From: DASPWW01 sp963803425
GTDB taxonomy: Bacteria; Actinomycetota; Thermoleophilia; Solirubrobacterales; 70-9
Assembly: GCA_963803425.1 (NCBI GenBank)
Contig: CAWDMA010000001.1
Location: 930,001-994,000, forward strand
Direction: 5' to 3'
Length of the DNA: 64,000 bases
Shown here: piece after piece, positions 1-8,235 of the stretch
Layout: every line of letters starts with the position of its first letter
How positions within the stretch are numbered: position 1 is the stretch's first letter
The notes under the pieces: model-generated
Seen by the model: only the letters and a program-made list of their open reading frames with translations
Database searches by the model: none
What the model was told of the DNA's origin: nothing
Position numbers and translations under genes: made by a program

Positions 1-1
1 G

Positions 2-427
2 ATGAAGCTCCCGGCCGCGCTCGATGCGGGCCTGCTCCCGATCCTGTGTGTGGGTGAGTCGGAGGCGCAGCGCGACGCCGGGGAGGCCGAGGAGGTGCTC
101 CGAATCCAGCTCACCGCGGACCTCGCGACGATCCCGGACGACGCGCTCGCCTCGGTCGTGATCGCTTACGAGCCGATCTGGGCGATCGGCACCGGCCGCA
201 CCGCGACGCCCGACCAGGCGGCCGAGGCGATCGTGTGGGCCCGCGCCGTGGTCGCCGCCCGCAGCGAGGCGGCCGCGGACGCGATCCGGATCCTGTACGG
301 GGGGTCGGTGAATGTCGACAACGCCGCCGAGCTGCTCGGCCGCGACGAGATCGACGGCGCCTTGGTCGGCGGCGCCAGCCTCGATCCGAAGGCGTTCGCC
401 GAGATCGTCGCCGCGGCGGGCACGTGA
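2..427 (+). CDS. tpiA: Triosephosphate isomerase, C-terminal part (5' end outside window)
   Basis: Interconverts dihydroxyacetone phosphate and glyceraldehyde-3-phosphate in cytosolic glycolysis. The visible 141 residues are the C-terminal half of the TIM barrel. They contain the CVGE strand, the catalytic-glutamate motif AYEPIWAIGTG, the YGGSV phosphate-binding loop and the closing GALVGGASL strand. The frame is open to the window edge, so the true start, N-terminal Lys and catalytic His lie upstream; the Met at base 2 is internal. gpmI follows 13 bp downstream on the same strand, so the two are probably one glycolytic transcript. The family assignment is secure. Confidence 0.97.
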   Translation: MKLPAALDAGLLPILCVGESEAQRDAGEAEEVLRIQLTADLATIPDDALASVVIAYEPIWAIGTGRTATPDQAAEAIVWARAVVAARSEAAADAIRILYGGSVNVDNAAELLGRDEIDGALVGGASLDPKAFAEIVAAAGT

Positions 428-440
428 GCGCTCGGCTCCG

Positions 441-1961
441 ATGAGCGCTCGGCCGCCGCTCGACTCGCTGGCGCTCGTGATCCTGGACGGCTGGGGCCTC
501 GCCCCGCCGGGACCGGGGAACGCGATCAGCCAGGCCGACACCCCGTACTTCGACTCGTTGTGGGAGCGCTACCCGCACACCGAGCTGTCGGCGACCGGCC
601 GAGACGTCGGGCTGCCCGACGGCCAGATGGGCAACTCTGAGGTCGGCCACCTCAACCTCGGCGCCGGGGCGGTGGTTAAGCAGGACCTGCTCCGGATCAA
701 CGACGCGATCGCCGACGGAAGCTTCTTCGAGACCCCGGCCCTGCTGGAGATCTGCGAGGTCGCCCGCAACGGCCCGCGCGGCCGCCTGCACCTGCTCGGG
801 CTCGTCTCCGACGGCGGGGTGCACTCGGGCTGGGAGCACCTCGAGGCGTGCATCGAGCTGGCCGCCGCCGAGGGGGTCCCCGATCTCGTCCTGCACGCGT
901 TCACCGACGGCCGCGACACCTCGCCAGACGGAGGGCTCCGGTATCTCGAGGAGGTGGAGCGGTGGCTGCGTCGCGCCGGCCGGGTGGGGACGGTGTCGGG
1001 CCGCTACTACGCGATGGACCGCGACCGCCGCTGGGAGCGCACGAAGCTGGCCTATGACGCGATCGCGCACGCGCAGGCGCCGCGTGCTCCCGACGCGGCG
1101 ACGGCGATTCGGGCCTCGTATGAGCACGGCGAGACAGACGAGTTCATACGGCCGGTCGTGATCGGGGATTACGACGGGGTTGCGGACGGCGACGCGATGC
1201 TGTTCTTCAACTTCCGCCCCGACCGGGCCCGCCAGCTCGTCAGCGCCTTCGGCGAGCTCGAGTTCGACGAGTTCCCGCGCGGCGGCGCCCCCGAGGCGGC
1301 GGTGGCGACGATGGCCGAGTACCAGGCGGAGTGGCCCTACCCGGTGGCGTTCCCGCCCCGTGACCCGGAGGCGACGCTCGCATCGGTGCTGGCGGATCGC
1401 GGCGAGCGCCAGCTGCACGTCGCCGAGACGGAGAAGTACGCGCACGTGACCTACTTCTTCAACGGCGGCCGCGAGCGGGAGTGGAATGGCGAGGAGCGGC
1501 GGCTGGTGGACTCGCCCCGTGACGTCGCGACCTACGATCAGCGCCCCGAGATGAGCGCGGTCGCGGCGGCCGACACGTTCACGGACGGGTGGTCGTCCGA
1601 CGGTTTCCGGTTCGGGATCATCAACTTCGCCAACCCGGACATGCTCGGGCACACCGGCGACATCGCGGCGGCGGTGACAGCGGTCGAGGTGGTAGACGGG
1701 TGCCTGGCCCGTGTGGTCGACGCCGTGCACGGATCGGGCGGCGCCTGCATCGTGACCGCCGACCACGGCAACGCCGACCACATGCTGAACCTGGACGGCT
1801 CGCCGAACACCGCCCACTCGACGAACCCGGTGCCCCTGGTCGTCACCGTGGAGGGCCTGGAGCTGCGAGGCGGCGGGATTCTCGCCGACGTCGCCCCGAC
1901 CGTGCTCGCCCTGCTCGGGATCGAGCAGCCGCCGCAGATGACGGGACGGTCGCTCGTCTGA
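441..1961 (+). CDS. gpmI: 2,3-bisphosphoglycerate-independent phosphoglycerate mutase
   Basis: Mn-dependent interconversion of 3- and 2-phosphoglycerate in glycolysis. The 506-residue length fits the family (about 510). The N-terminal DGWG carries the first metal Asp and NSEVGHLNLGAG carries the phosphorylated Ser. TDGRDTSP, DRDRRWERT and FNFRPDRARQL are substrate-pocket motifs; FANPDMLGHTG and TADHGNAD hold the remaining metal ligands, and HSTNPVPL is near the end. I chose the ATG at 441 (MSARPP) because the family begins just before DGWG. The longer open frame back to 312 only reads the tpiA tail out of frame. It lies 13 bp after tpiA, consistent with an operon. Confidence 0.97.
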   Translation: MSARPPLDSLALVILDGWGLAPPGPGNAISQADTPYFDSLWERYPHTELSATGRDVGLPDGQMGNSEVGHLNLGAGAVVKQDLLRINDAIADGSFFETPALLEICEVARNGPRGRLHLLGLVSDGGVHSGWEHLEACIELAAAEGVPDLVLHAFTDGRDTSPDGGLRYLEEVERWLRRAGRVGTVSGRYYAMDRDRRWERTKLAYDAIAHAQAPRAPDAATAIRASYEHGETDEFIRPVVIGDYDGVADGDAMLFFNFRPDRARQLVSAFGELEFDEFPRGGAPEAAVATMAEYQAEWPYPVAFPPRDPEATLASVLADRGERQLHVAETEKYAHVTYFFNGGREREWNGEERRLVDSPRDVATYDQRPEMSAVAAADTFTDGWSSDGFRFGIINFANPDMLGHTGDIAAAVTAVEVVDGCLARVVDAVHGSGGACIVTADHGNADHMLNLDGSPNTAHSTNPVPLVVTVEGLELRGGGILADVAPTVLALLGIEQPPQMTGRSLV

Positions 1962-1974
1962 CCGCCGCCGCGCG

Positions 1975-3636
1975 GTGGCTCTACCCTTTTGCGCCTTGAA
2001 TCCGGCTAACGGGAACGAACCCGGGCGCCTTCCGAGTGCCGGCGTCCTCGGCACGCTCCGCCGTCGCAAGGAGATCATCGGCGCGTGCACGCTTGCGCTC
2101 GCCGGCGTCGCCTTGGCGCTGTCTTTGGCCCAGGACCCGCGGTACGAGGCGAGCGCGGCGGTGCTGGTCCGGCCCGACCGCGAGGGCGGCGTGACGACGG
2201 CCGAGGTGGTCGAGTTCGCGCGCGCCGACGAGATCGCGCAGCGGACGGGGGAGAGGCTCGGCGGCGCCGACCCGGAGTTCGTGACCTCGCGGGTGACGGT
2301 GGTCGAGGGGGAAGCGCGCGGGCTCGTCGATGTCGACGCCACCGCCGACTCGCCGGAGACCGCCGCCGATCTCGCGACCGCATACGCGAAGCAGGTGGTC
2401 CGGTACACGGACCGGCTCGGGAGGGAGTTCGCCGGCGAGACGGAGCTGTCGCGGAGCGCGCAGCCGCCCGCCGATCCGGTCTCCCCGCACACCGTCCGCA
2501 ACACGCTGATCGGCGCTGTCGCGGGCCTCCTGCTCGGGCTGGCGGCGGCGTTCGTGCGCGATTGGATGGACCGGCGCGTGCACAGCGCGCGTGACATCGA
2601 GCCGGTGCTCGGGGTGCCGTTGCTCGGCCGGATATCGGAGAGTCCGGCGCTGCAGCTCGACCCCGGGCTGCGCCGGCTTCCCGCCGCCGAGGCCGAGGGC
2701 TTCCGGATGGCGCGGGTGGGGATCCGCTACCTGGATGCCGCGCACGAGCCGCGGTCGGTGCTGCTCACCTCGCCTCAGTCCGGCGACGGGAAGACGACCG
2801 TCGCCTTCGGGCTCGCGTCGGCGGCGGCGACGAACGGGGAGCGGACGCTGCTGGTCGAGGCCGACATGCGCCGGCCGACGCTCGCGGTCGTGGTGGACCC
2901 CGCCCGCGCCGGGCTGAGCACGGTGCTCGCTGGGAAGGCGAGCTTCGACGAGGCCGTCCAGACGGTGGAGGTGGAGGCGGGCATGGACGGCGTAACCGGC
3001 ACCCTCGACGTGCTCCAGTCCGGCCCGGCACCCGCCAATCCCACCCAGCTGCTCGAGTCTGAACGGATGCACGCGCTGCTGGGCGAGGCCGACGGGTCCT
3101 ACGACCTGGTGGTCGTCGACACCCCGCCCGCGACCGTGCTGCCGGACGCGATCCCGCTTGCAAGACAGGTCGACGGCGTCGTGGTCGTCGCCGGGCTGGA
3201 GCGCGACAGCGTCGAGGAGCTCGCCGATCTCCGCGACCGGCTCGGCCAGGTGGACGCGCCGTTGATCGGCTCGATCGCGAACTTCGCGGCAGCGCCCGAC
3301 GAGAGCTACTTCCAGTATCTGCGCGCCCACGAGGAGGCGATCGCGGAGTCTGACGCGGTCCCGCTGCGGGCCGTGGAGCCCGTCCCGACCGGGCCGCGGC
3401 GTCGCCCGCCCCGGAAGACTCCGCCGCGGCCGCGCCGCGCTCCCGACGCCGCCGTAGACCTGAACAGCGCCACCTACGAGCAGCTCCGCGAGCTCGATCT
3501 GACGATCACCCAGGCGAAGCGGCTGCTCGCCTACCGGGAGCGCCGCGGTGGGTTCGACTCCCTTGCCGATGTCGACGACGTCCCCGGGTTTCCGGACGAG
3601 GTCCGCGACGAGCTCAAGTCGCGCTCGACCGTCTAG
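1975..3636 (+). CDS. Wzz/BY-kinase-type polysaccharide copolymerase with C-terminal ComEA-like HhH domain
   Basis: Predicted inner-membrane regulator of exopolysaccharide or capsule chain length. Residues about 34-52 and 176-194 are two transmembrane segments flanking a Wzz periplasmic region. Residues 260-440 form a CpsD/CapB-like P-loop kinase: Walker A SPQSGDGKTT (266-275), Walker A' LLVEADMRRP (292-301), Walker B YDLVVVDTPP (376-385). After a Pro/Arg-rich linker (470-490), residues 494-550 read DLNSATYEQLRELD ... GGFDSLADVDDVPGF, a ComEA-type helix-hairpin-helix. The usual C-terminal tyrosine cluster is absent; only isolated Tyr residues remain. The start is a GTG 13 bp after gpmI. No glycan-synthesis genes are adjacent. 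Kinase activity is inferred. Confidence 0.85.
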   Translation: MALPFCALNPANGNEPGRLPSAGVLGTLRRRKEIIGACTLALAGVALALSLAQDPRYEASAAVLVRPDREGGVTTAEVVEFARADEIAQRTGERLGGADPEFVTSRVTVVEGEARGLVDVDATADSPETAADLATAYAKQVVRYTDRLGREFAGETELSRSAQPPADPVSPHTVRNTLIGAVAGLLLGLAAAFVRDWMDRRVHSARDIEPVLGVPLLGRISESPALQLDPGLRRLPAAEAEGFRMARVGIRYLDAAHEPRSVLLTSPQSGDGKTTVAFGLASAAATNGERTLLVEADMRRPTLAVVVDPARAGLSTVLAGKASFDEAVQTVEVEAGMDGVTGTLDVLQSGPAPANPTQLLESERMHALLGEADGSYDLVVVDTPPATVLPDAIPLARQVDGVVVVAGLERDSVEELADLRDRLGQVDAPLIGSIANFAAAPDESYFQYLRAHEEAIAESDAVPLRAVEPVPTGPRRRPPRKTPPRPRRAPDAAVDLNSATYEQLRELDLTITQAKRLLAYRERRGGFDSLADVDDVPGFPDEVRDELKSRSTV

Positions 3637-4100
3637 AGGTCGTAGCGGGCGATATCCGAGCTGAGCCGCTCCGCGTCCTCGGGGTCGAGCCCGGCCTCCC
3701 GCCCGGCCGGTGGGGGAGGGCCGTCGCGACGGCGCCACCGGCGCACTCCGATGAACAGCGCCACCGCTGCCACGGCCAGCCCCCCTGCCGGGACGATCCA
3801 CGCGGCCAGGTCGAACCCATGGTCCTCCGGGGTGGCCAGCACCTCGGAGCCGTACTCGTCGACGAGGGCGTCGATGATCTCCTGCTTCGAGTCGCCGCGG
3901 TCGATCCGCTCCCGGATGAACGCCCGTTCCCGCTCCGCCTGCGGTGAGTCGGCGAGGTTGAGCGGCGTTCCGCAGATCGGGCACATCACCTCGTCCTCGA
4001 TGTCGGTGAGCGAGGCCTGCGGCGCTGCCGCGATCGCCGCGCTCGCGAGCGCCAGCGTCGCCGCAGCCGCGGCCAGGATCGATCCCGCGGTCCGCGTCAT
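3633..4100 (-). CDS. ccmH: Cytochrome c-type biogenesis protein CcmH
   Basis: Apocytochrome c thiol-handling subunit of the Ccm pathway, anchored in the membrane and facing outward. The 155-residue protein has an Ala-rich signal (1-26), then EDEVMCPICGTPL, which resembles the CcmH LRCxxCQ redox motif with the pair spelled C-P-I-C. RERIDRGDSKQEIIDALVDEYG is the conserved helix pair, shown here as the start and end of one stretch, followed by a single transmembrane helix (WIVPAGGLAVAAVALFIGV) and a charged tail. The ATG at 4100 overlaps the stop of the DsbE-like gene by 4 bp. Its stop overlaps that of the convergent kinase gene within CTAG. ccmE and ccmF sit 17 kb away in this window. Confidence 0.9.
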   Translation of the reverse strand: MTRTAGSILAAAAATLALASAAIAAAPQASLTDIEDEVMCPICGTPLNLADSPQAERERAFIRERIDRGDSKQEIIDALVDEYGSEVLATPEDHGFDLAAWIVPAGGLAVAAVALFIGVRRWRRRDGPPPPAGREAGLDPEDAERLSSDIARYDL

Positions 4101-4618
4101 CCGATCAGCGGCTCCACCGCGTGCTTCAGGTAGGCCCCGTCGACCGGGCCGCGCCGGATCAGCGCCAGGTTGCCGTCCGGGTCGACGAGATAGGACTCCG
4201 GCAGCCCGGTCGCCCCGAACGACCTCTCCGAGAGCGGCTTCTCGGCGTCGGGGTCGCGAAGCTGCGGATAGGTGAGCTCGAGCTCGCGCACGAACGCGAT
4301 CGCGTCCTCGCTCAGGTCCTGGGTGTCGACGCCGACGACCTCGACCCCGTCTCGACGGTGCCGCGTGTAGAACCGCTCCAGGATCGGCGCCTCGTCGCGG
4401 CACGGGTCACACCACGACGCCCAGAAGTTGAGCAGCACCCACTTCCCGCGGAAGTCCTCGATGCTGGCATCACCGCCGCCGCCGAGCCGCTGCAGCGCGG
4501 TGTCGGGCGCCGGCTCGCCGACGGCGATCCCGCCGCTGTCCTTGCTGACCAACCCGAACCCCAGCAGCGCGATCACGCCCAGGGCGAGCATGAAGACCAC
4601 GAACGCACGCACGCTCAC
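4097..4618 (-). CDS. DsbE/ResA/CcmG-type membrane-anchored thioredoxin
   Basis: Predicted thiol-disulfide oxidoreductase that keeps apocytochrome c haem-binding cysteines reduced outside the cytoplasmic membrane. The 173 residues comprise one N-terminal membrane anchor (FVVFMLALGVIALLGFGLV) and a thioredoxin fold with the active site NFWASWCDPCRDEAP. The cis-Pro region is GLPESYLVDPDG. Placement directly upstream of ccmH with an ATGA overlap supports a role in cytochrome c maturation, the CcmG job, rather than general thiol chemistry. The start is the ATG at 4618. Function within the family is strongly supported by this neighbourhood. Confidence 0.92.
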   Translation of the reverse strand: MSVRAFVVFMLALGVIALLGFGLVSKDSGGIAVGEPAPDTALQRLGGGGDASIEDFRGKWVLLNFWASWCDPCRDEAPILERFYTRHRRDGVEVVGVDTQDLSEDAIAFVRELELTYPQLRDPDAEKPLSERSFGATGLPESYLVDPDGNLALIRRGPVDGAYLKHAVEPLIG

Positions 4619-4678
4619 GCGAGCAAGAGTAGAGACGGCGCCCCGCCGGCCCCGCCGCGCCTAGAATGGCTCCCCCAC

Positions 4679-4751
4679 GCGGACGTAGCTCACCTGGTAG
4701 AGCGCGAGCTTCCCAAGCTCGAGGTAGCGGGTTCGAGTCCCGTCGTCCGCT
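4679..4751 (+). tRNA. tRNA-Gly(CCC)
   Basis: A 73-nt cloverleaf. The seven-base acceptor GCGGACG pairs perfectly with CGTCCGC (4744-4750), discriminator T. The D stem is GCTC/GAGC, the anticodon stem CGAGC/GCTCG with loop TTCCCAA (anticodon CCC), and the T arm contains GTTCGAGT. CCA is not encoded. A TAGAAT -10-like box lies at 4662-4667, 11 bp before the 5' end, suggesting its own promoter. Confidence 0.96.
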
Positions 4752-4772
4752 TCCTCCTCCTCCTCCTCCTCC
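4752..4772. repeat. Short TCC trinucleotide repeat after the tRNA
   Basis: Seven perfect TCC units begin immediately after the tRNA-Gly discriminator base, followed by a looser pyrimidine run (TCTTCTCTCC). The pyrimidine tract could help terminate or process the tRNA transcript, but it has no preceding hairpin other than the tRNA itself. Function unknown. Confidence 0.6.
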
Positions 4773-4854
4773 TCTTCTCTCCTCGACGTTTGACTGAGGC
4801 CCATCGGACAGGCCCGGCTCGGCCGGCTCAAGTTTTCCGCGCCGCCGTCGGTAA

Positions 4855-4980
4855 GGGTCGGTACGGAACCACCGGGCTACGGTCAAGCCCGGCAGGTACA
4901 AGCTGACGCTGACGGTCACCGGGACGGACGGCCAAACGGCCGCCGACGCCGGGAAGCTGAAGGTGGAGCGGAAGCCCTAG
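4855..4980 (+). pseudogene. C-terminal remnant of a secreted Ig/PKD-like domain protein
   Basis: An open stretch ending at the TAG at 4978 encodes ATVKPGRYKLTLTVTGTDG and ends GKLKVERKP, a beta-sandwich ending typical of surface Ig/PKD domains. There is no plausible start, and an in-frame stop lies at 4852-4854. Similar wording (VGKGRYGTTG) appears just upstream in a different frame, suggesting a frameshifted, truncated relic. The interval 4773-5079 otherwise shows no gene. Confidence 0.4.
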
Positions 4981-5079
4981 GCCCGCCACTCCTTTCTCTC
5001 TGCTCAACGCGGCTTCACTCGCAGGCTAGGGGCGAGCGCCGCCGCCAGCGCGATGGCCGCGACATAGACTGAAGCCGCG

Positions 5080-5847
5080 ATGCGCATGATTGCGCTGAAG
5101 ATCTTCGGGATTGTCGTGTTCGCGGCGGCGGCGGCGCCCGCCGCGGCGGACCCCGGCGGCGGCAAGGTCGCGATCAAGGGCACGGCTTACACGTTCGACG
5201 ACCAGGAGCCGATCGCGGGCGCGACGATTCGGGCGAAGGGCGCCCCCGGCGCGTCGGCGACCAGCGCCGCCGACGGCGCCTACCGGCTCCGGGTCCCGGA
5301 CCGGTCGAAGGTGACGCCCTACATCGAGGCCGAGGGCCACCACGGGGTCTACCTGCAGACGTTCAAGACGAACGGCCGCAACCTGCGTCGTGTCAACTTC
5401 CAGGTCCCGACCGTGCCCACCTACCTCGGGCTGGCCGCGCTGCTGGAGGTCGAGCTGGGCCCCGACGGCAACCCGGTCCGTTGCGCGATCGTCTCCACGG
5501 CGAGCACGAAGCGGATCCGGGGGCTGAGCTTTCCGGAGTTCGTCGCGTACGGCGCCCACGGCGTCGCTGCAGCGACGGCGAGCACCCGACCGGGGCTGCC
5601 GCAGCCCGTCTACTTCAACGAGAACGTGATCCCCGACCCCTCGCTCACCCAGACCTCTATCGACGGGGGGATCGTCTGGACGGAGGTGCCGGCCGGCACC
5701 TACAAGGTGAAGGCGCATCATCCGAGCGAGCGCTTCGCTCCGTTCCAGGCGAGCTGCAGGGACGGTCGGGTCGTGAACGCGAATCCCCCGTGGGGCCTGT
5801 TCCAGCTCAAGCACGGCGAGCGGGCGCGCGTCGAGGTGAAGGGCTGA
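5080..5847 (+). CDS. Secreted protein with carboxypeptidase-regulatory-like beta-sandwich
   Basis: A 255-residue exported protein of unknown role. It has an N-terminal signal sequence (IALKIFGIVVFAAAAAPAAA, cleavage likely before DPGGG). A transthyretin-like module follows (GTAYTFDDQEPIAGATIRAKG ... SAADGAYRLRVPD), the pattern of CarboxypepD_reg domains. The second half (WTEVPAGTYKVKAHHPSERF) resembles another such repeat and has conserved Cys residues. The start ATG at 5080 is the first of two close Met codons. No catalytic motif is visible. The gene is monocistronic by spacing, ending 9 bp before the GST-like gene. Confidence 0.7.
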   Translation: MRMIALKIFGIVVFAAAAAPAAADPGGGKVAIKGTAYTFDDQEPIAGATIRAKGAPGASATSAADGAYRLRVPDRSKVTPYIEAEGHHGVYLQTFKTNGRNLRRVNFQVPTVPTYLGLAALLEVELGPDGNPVRCAIVSTASTKRIRGLSFPEFVAYGAHGVAAATASTRPGLPQPVYFNENVIPDPSLTQTSIDGGIVWTEVPAGTYKVKAHHPSERFAPFQASCRDGRVVNANPPWGLFQLKHGERARVEVKG

Positions 5848-5856
5848 GTCCTTGAC

Positions 5857-6672
5857 ATGCCCGGGACCGCTCCGCTAACCGGCGCGGTACATCTCGATCG
5901 CTCCCATCCGGACGGAGTTCGGCTGGTCACGATCCCGATCAGCCACTACTGCGAGAAGGCCCGATGGGCGCTCGAGCGCGCCGCGATCCCCTACCGCGAG
6001 GAGCGCCACGTGCAGGGGATTCACCGGCTGGCGTCGCGGCGGGCCGGCGGGGCCGGCACGGTCCCGGTGCTGGTGGCTCCCGAGGGCGCAATCGGAGAGT
6101 CCGAGCTGATCCTCCAGTGGGCCGATCAGCGCATCTGCGCCGAAGCGCGTCTTTACCCGGGCGACCGCGAGCGGCGAGCAGAGGTGGAGCGATTGTGCCG
6201 GCGGTTCGACGAGGAGCTGGGGCCGAGCGGGCGGCGTCTGATCTACGTCCACATGCTTCGGCTCCGCAAGCTGGCGCTGGGCTTCAACAACGAGGGAGTC
6301 CCCCGATGGGAGGACGCAGCGATGCGAGCCGGGTGGCCCTTGGCGGCGGCGTTCTTGAAGCGCGAGCTGGGGATCCGCCCCGGGATCGAGGAAGAGGACG
6401 AGGCGGCCGTGTGGCGCGAGCTCGACCACGTGGCCGAGCTCCTGTCCGACGGCCGCCCGTACCTGTGCGGCGATCGGTTCACCGCCGCCGACCTCACCTT
6501 CGCGGCGCTGGCCGCCGCGCTGGTCGCCCCACCGCAGTACGGCGTTCCGCTCCCGCAGCCCGACACGCTTCCCGCGCAGACTGCGGCGCTCCTGGTGCGC
6601 GCCCGCGAGCATCCGGCCGGCCGGTACGCGCTCGGCCTGTACGCGCGGCAGCGGCGCGGGTCGGTGATCTAG
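5857..6672 (+). CDS. Glutathione S-transferase-like protein
   Basis: A 271-residue two-domain GST-fold protein. The N-terminal thioredoxin-like half begins RLVTIPISHYCEKARWALE, where the Ser/His-Tyr-Cys turn is the usual GST active-site position, and continues to GTVPVLV and GESELILQWAD (the cis-Pro and Glu/Ser glutathione-site motifs). The C-terminal half is helical with PYLCGDRFTAADLTFAALAA, the GST N-capping box. Actinobacteria generally lack glutathione, so the physiological thiol or ligand is uncertain. The ATG at 5857 gives about 20 extra N-terminal residues; a later start is possible. The stop overlaps that of the convergent YceI gene within CTAG. Confidence 0.8.
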   Translation: MPGTAPLTGAVHLDRSHPDGVRLVTIPISHYCEKARWALERAAIPYREERHVQGIHRLASRRAGGAGTVPVLVAPEGAIGESELILQWADQRICAEARLYPGDRERRAEVERLCRRFDEELGPSGRRLIYVHMLRLRKLALGFNNEGVPRWEDAAMRAGWPLAAAFLKRELGIRPGIEEEDEAAVWRELDHVAELLSDGRPYLCGDRFTAADLTFAALAAALVAPPQYGVPLPQPDTLPAQTAALLVRAREHPAGRYALGLYARQRRGSVI

Positions 6673-7262
6673 CCGTCGCGGTACATCTCGATCGCGCCGG
6701 TCGCCTCGAGGTCGCCGAGGTGGATCGCCTCGACGTCGAGGACGAGGTCGATCTCGTCGCTGGCGACGCGTCCGCCGCCGGGGGTCTCGTCCTGCCACGA
6801 CACCCCGAAGTCCTGCCGGTTCACCCGCGTGCGGGCCTCGAACCCGATCCTGCGCATCGTTCCCCTGTTCTCGTCCTCGACCCAGAACGGCGTCTTCCAC
6901 TCGCCCAGGTGCGACACGTCCATCTCCACCTCCCGGGTGTTGCCGCGGATCGTCACGTCGGCGACCGCCTTGAAGTCGGTGGCGCCGGTCCGTTCCACGA
7001 ACCTGCCCGTGAACGCGATCGTCGGGTGGTTCTCGACGTCGAAGAAGTCAGCGCTCTTCAGGTGGGCGTCCCGGGTCGGCTCGCCGGAGTAAAGGTTGGT
7101 CGCGTCGATCTCGCCCTCGAAGGTCGAGTCCAGGCAGGCCTCCCAGTCGAACTCGATCCGGCCGTGGATGTCCTTGAACAGGCCGCGCACCCAGGTCACC
7201 ATCATGTGCCTGGCGCGGAACTCGACCTCGGTGTGGCCGGGCTCGAAGATCCAGGTCGTCAT
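6669..7262 (-). CDS. YceI family lipid-binding beta-barrel protein
   Basis: A 197-residue lipocalin-like protein that binds polyisoprenoid or other amphiphilic ligands. Diagnostic features are TTWIFEPGHTEVEFRARHMM at the N-terminus, FKDIHGRIEFD, HLKSADFFDVENHPTIAF and the closing strand DFGVSWQDETPGGG. No signal peptide is seen, so it is probably cytosolic. I prefer the ATG at 7262, where the family starts, over a TTG at 7289 that would add nine residues. It is divergent from the metallo-hydrolase at 7313. YceI genes are often stress-induced; nothing here shows how this one is controlled. Confidence 0.9.
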   Translation of the reverse strand: MTTWIFEPGHTEVEFRARHMMVTWVRGLFKDIHGRIEFDWEACLDSTFEGEIDATNLYSGEPTRDAHLKSADFFDVENHPTIAFTGRFVERTGATDFKAVADVTIRGNTREVEMDVSHLGEWKTPFWVEDENRGTMRRIGFEARTRVNRQDFGVSWQDETPGGGRVASDEIDLVLDVEAIHLGDLEATGAIEMYRDG

Positions 7263-7312
7263 CTCCACGGACGCTACAGAGCCGGTCAAGCTCGTCCGGC
7301 AGAATCCTCGCC

Positions 7313-8217
7313 GTGAGTCCCCGAGCGTTCGCGGCCGACGCAGCCGAGTGGTTCGAGGTGCGCGAGATCGAGCCGGGCGTGCACATCGTCGCGGAGCCCG
7401 GCCACGTGTTCAGCTGGCTGGTGTCCGGCTCGGAGCGGTGCGCTCTGCTCGACACCGGCCTCGGGCTCGCCGACATCTCCGCCGCGATCGAGCCGGTCGC
7501 GTCCGGCCCGCCGTTCGTAGTCAACTCGCACGTCCACTTCGACCACGTCGGCGGCAACGAGCTGTTCGAGACATCGCGATGCATGAGGTCGGCCCGGAGT
7601 GGCTCGAGCGGGGGGCGGCGGAGTGGCAGCTTCGCGCCTACGACGAGCTCGCCGGCGCGCTGGACGCGCCGTGGAGGCGGTTCCTGGAAGCCGACCGCGA
7701 GGAGTGGTTCCTGATCGGGCCGGAGCAGATCATGCGGCCGTGGCCGGCGGGCGGGATCGACGCGCACGGGTGGCGGATCGATCCGCCCGCACCCGACGCG
7801 GCTGCTCGCCGAGGGCGACGAGATCGACCTCGGCGACCGGAGCCTGCGGGTGATCCACACGCCGGGCCACGCACCCGACCACATCTGCCTGCTCGACGAG
7901 CGGGCCGGGATCCTGTTCGCCCAGGACCAGGTCTACTACGGCCACCACCTCGTCTACGAGCCCGGGACGGACATCGACGCGTTCGCGCGCTCCAACCGCC
8001 GGCTCGCCGACGAGCTCGTCGGCAGCTGCGCACCGTCTACTGCGGCCCACTCCCTGCGCCCATCGGTGCCGCCCGCGTTCCTGTCGAGCTCGCGGACGCC
8101 GCCGGAGGCCGTGGCCGCCGGCGAGGCGGATCTGCAGCCCGGCGTCGGCCTGTTCGGCGAGCCGGTCCAGGCGCGGACCACGGGCACTTCTCGATCCTGG
8201 TGCCCGCTGCCGACTGA
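7313..8217 (+). CDS. Metallo-beta-lactamase-fold hydrolase, frame broken by several indels
   Basis: The conserved zinc motif NSHVHFDHVGG sits in the first frame (about 7528-7560). The protein then continues in a second frame (HEVGPEWLERGAAEWQ ... RIDPPAP) and a third (RVIHTPGHAPDHICLLDE, carrying the third His, and FAQDQVYYG with the bridging Asp). It ends near TTGHFSILVPAAD. Indels are needed near 7573 (one G lost in GAGGACATC), 7790 (extra G), 8024 (lost C), 8104 (extra G) and 8192 (lost C). Bridged, this is an ordinary zinc hydrolase of about 300 residues. No single frame encodes it here. Sequencing error or recent decay are both possible. The substrate is unknown. Confidence 0.75.
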
Positions 8218-8235
8218 CCGCCGGCCGTCGGGCGA

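Noticed and set aside
111..2597. Very long minus-strand open frame (828 codons) across gpmI and the kinase gene
   Set aside because: Its product is Arg/Pro/Ala-rich with no domain pattern, and it is a mirror of the strong GC codon bias of the real plus-strand genes. The same reasoning removes the frames at 8251-11079 (+), 12719-14443 (-), 45545-47845 (-) and many others.
6669..7289. Longer YceI protein from a TTG
   Set aside because: The family begins at the ATG at 7262; the extra nine residues have no support, although the TTG has a passable ribosome site.
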